This document shows, piece by piece, positions 61,901-64,000 of a stretch of 64,000 bases of DNA. The position numbers and the translations under genes are program-made. The notes under the pieces were generated by a model, which was given only the letters and a program-made list of their open reading frames with translations, ran no database searches and was not told the DNA's origin. The DNA is from Ypsolopha sequella (Eukaryota > Arthropoda > Insecta > Lepidoptera > Ypsolophidae), in the NCBI GenBank assembly GCA_934047225.1, contig OW204005.1, positions 19,910,396 through 19,974,395 of the forward strand. The letters are read 5' to 3'. Every line of letters begins with the position of its first letter. Position 1 is the first letter of the stretch.

Positions 61901-63597
61901 CTGGAGAAAAGGTAAACACTACGCAGCAAGTTGAGATCCATCGCGTATTGAAAACTCGTCCTATGGAAGAAGAAAACATCGACAAGATGCATCAGGAACA
62001 CTTCGCTTTAGAATCACTGGGAGTCGAGCCTCGCCGTCCACGCTCTGATCCAGATCAGCGAGCACTCAACATCTTGGAAGCCACCACAAAACGCAGAGAA
62101 GATGGAAGCTTCGAAGTAGGACTCCTGTGGAAGAGCGACATGAACAACATCCCAGACAACTATGATGCCACGCTGCGACGACTGGAAGGAGTGGAGAAGA
62201 AGCTGGATAAGGATCCCCACCTGAAAATCCGCTACACGGAGCAGATGGAGAGGATGCTGAAGAGCGGCTATGCAGAGGTCGCTCCAAAGGGATCTACACC
62301 AGGAAGACGCTGGTACCTGCCTCACTTTGCTGTGATCAACCCAGCAAAACCAGAGAAGCTGAGGATTGTCCATGACGCAGCGGCTACTACAAAAGGTACG
62401 AATTTAAATCAGCTACTCCTCACTGGTCCAGACCTGCTGCAGTCACTGCCCGGCGTGCTCATGCGCTTCCGCCAGCATCAGATAGCAGTCACCGCAGACA
62501 TAAAGGATATGTTCTTACGCATCGGAATTCGAGAGGAAGACAGAGATGCACTTCGATTCCTATGGAGAGGCGCAGATCGAATTTCAAAACCTTGTGAGTA
62601 CCGTATGAAGTCAGTCATCTTCGGAGCCACCTCCTCACCGGCGAGTGCAATCTTCGTGAAGAACAAGAATGCTGAAGAATTCAGGCATTTACATCGACAA
62701 GCAACAGATGCTATAATCCGTAATCACTATATGGATGATTATCTACAATCCTTCAGCACAGTAGAGGACGCAAAGAGGATCACCAAGGAAGTGGACACCA
62801 TCCACCGCAGAGGCCACTTCGAACTACAAAAGTGGACAAGCAACGAACCTGCCGCCATCCAACACCTCACGGCTACACCAGGAGAGGTAAGCAAGGACCT
62901 AGATACCGGCGGGAGCGAGAAGATCCTGGGTCTGGTATGGCGACCACGCGCAGACACTCTAGGATTCAATCTCAACATGGCGCGTGTGGCGCCAGCCATC
63001 ATCAGCGGAGACAAGGTACCGACCAAGCGGGAGACTCTACGAACAGCAATGTCTCTATTCGATCCACTAGGCTTTGCTACACCGGTAACGATCCAAGCGA
63101 AGCACATACTTCAGGAGACATGGCGCCTGGGAGTTGGATGGGACGAGCAGCTACCAACGGACCTCGCAGAGAGATGGTACAGCTGGCTTCATGATCTACG
63201 CAGTCTGGGTAGTATAGCACTACCTCGCTGCTACCCAGGACACGAGGGAGCAGTCGACAGAGAACTACACACTTTCGTCGACGCCAGCGAGAGAACATAC
63301 GCCGCCGCTGTACACTGGCGTACAAAAATGAGCGACGGATCCATACAAGTAAGTCTCGCAGCTGCCAAAGGTCGGGTATCACCACTCAAGACCACTTCTA
63401 TTCCTCGGTTGGAGTTACAGAGTGCTGTACTGGGCTGCCGCCTCGCAAACACCGTCCAACAAGAACACGACGAGCGGCCGACCAAACGATTCTTCTGGAC
63501 TGACAGCAAAACAGTCTTATGCTGGCTACGAGCGGGACCACGCGTCTTCAAGCAGTTTGTCGCGTTTCGAGTCGCCGAAATAGAGGAGGCCTCTTAG
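58942..63597 (+). pseudogene. BEL Gag-Pol with a duplication-made stop and a nonsense codon
   Basis: Start candidates are ATG 58942 (MVSTRSQSKSD) or ATG 58987 (better context). After the 59182 stop the same frame runs 59185-63594. It has a low-complexity Gag N-terminus, a leucine/lysine helix (ARLLKLEEELLLKQIEIERY), and a DUF1759-type capsid (YSGAYDEWYAWRDIY). Knuckles follow (CDYCKRQGHVTPDC at 61144). Then a protease (LDGGST, Asp codon 61489), an RT with ITVTADIKDMF-type and YMDD (62728-62739), and RNase H (FVDASE 63280, PRLELQ, TDSKTVLCWL). TAG at 63595 replaces a probable Lys codon after VAEIEEAS. No frameshift is seen in 4.6 kb. Confidence 0.88.
59015..59350 (+). repeat. 168-bp tandem duplication in gag
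   Basis: 59015-59182 is repeated at 59183-59350, apparently identically. 168 is a multiple of three, so the frame is kept, but the junction reads CCT TAG and stops translation at 59182-59184. In the second copy the same place reads CCT TTG. The duplication alone therefore splits gag. Confidence 0.95.
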
Positions 63598-64000
63598 GTA
63601 AACGAGTGGCACTGGGTTCCCTCCAGAGACAATGTTGCAGATGATGCCACACGCGACACTCCTGTGGGCTTCGACAACACACATCGATGGTTCAGAGGAC
63701 CGACGTTCCTGTACAACAACGAAGACTCCTGGCCAGCAGAACCCGTCATCACTCCTACAATCACAGGAGAAGAGAAGATAGCCACAATGAAGAGGACGAC
63801 AGAATTGCAAGCGGCGCTACCTGATCCAACGCGCTACTCATCGTGGCTTCGATTAATAAGGGTAACGGGGAGGGTTTTACAATTCATTCAGCTACTTCAC
63901 AGAGTCAAATGCGCTGCTGCCAAGCGCAAGAGGACGACGAAGAACCCAGAAGCGGACCCGACCTGGACGACGGCGAGAAAGACGACGAAGCTCCGCGCCA
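63598..64000 (+). pseudogene. BEL Pol continuation after the nonsense codon
   Basis: The same frame continues VNEWHWVPSRDNVADDATRD, the end of RNase H, then TPVGFDNTHRWFRGPTFLYN and a linker toward integrase. It stays open to the window edge (134 codons). Integrase catalytic residues are beyond the window. Confidence 0.8.

Larger units (their letters stand above)
58366..64000 (+). mobile_element. BEL/Pao element 2, 5' part, runs off the window
   Basis: It has a probable 5' LTR (to 58889), a tRNA-Tyr primer site (58891-58908), gag, protease, RT and RNase H. Integrase and the 3' LTR lie beyond position 64000. The LTR start at 58366 (TGTAACAATACAG) is a guess without the other LTR. It is clearly GC-richer than BEL element 1 and the flanks, so it is a different lineage. 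Two stops interrupt the frame (59182 and 63595). Confidence 0.88.

Overview
This is an AT-rich insect nuclear window, most likely lepidopteran. It holds jockey-type LINE copies, BEL/Pao and Ty3/gypsy LTR elements, TTAA-flanked MITEs and dispersed tails of kinds I associate with moths and butterflies. It also holds short, intron-separated coding exons of an insect-type cytochrome P450. I cannot name the species. Almost all long open frames belong to mobile elements or to tandem repeats that happen to lack stops.

Layout, left to right. A nearly intact Ty3/gypsy element (343-6523) has 296-bp LTRs, a 4-bp target duplication and a gag/pol overlap that carries the yeast Ty3 +1 frameshift heptamer. 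A 100-bp satellite (6601-10185) is split by a 5'-truncated minus-strand LINE (7121-8779). From 11497 to 20122, three short minus-strand exons with consensus splice sites and matching phase encode the N-terminus of a CYP4-clan P450. They are the only convincing host gene here. Its introns are packed with MITEs, LINE tails and a broken DUF7869-like gene, and the remaining exons should lie beyond the left edge. From 20.3 to 29 kb come LINE and Penelope relics, an 8-bp minisatellite of exactly 162 units (23773-25068) and a 1.8-kb fold-back element (26985-28825).

A BEL/Pao element (28993-36320) has LTRs with no differences I could see and one uninterrupted gag-pol-env frame. The env part has a furin-type site and a fusion-peptide-like stretch resembling baculovirus F proteins. 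The frame nevertheless lacks most of RNase H and the first half of integrase. From 37.3 to 52 kb there is a frameshifted jockey-type LINE, a Transib (RAG1-related) transposase relic whose C-terminal segment has been amplified as an 81-bp array, a hAT relic, several LINE tails and MITEs.

A 5.4-kb TTAA-bounded element with perfect 19-bp inverted termini (52590-57955) contains at least three nested structures. The window ends inside a second, GC-richer BEL/Pao element (about 58366 to beyond 64000). Its gag is split by a 168-bp tandem duplication whose junction creates a TAG, and its pol has one nonsense codon at 63595. These loci do not form a pathway. The shared story is successive insertion into and around a P450 gene. 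I found no CRISPR, tRNA, rRNA or prokaryote-like gene cluster.
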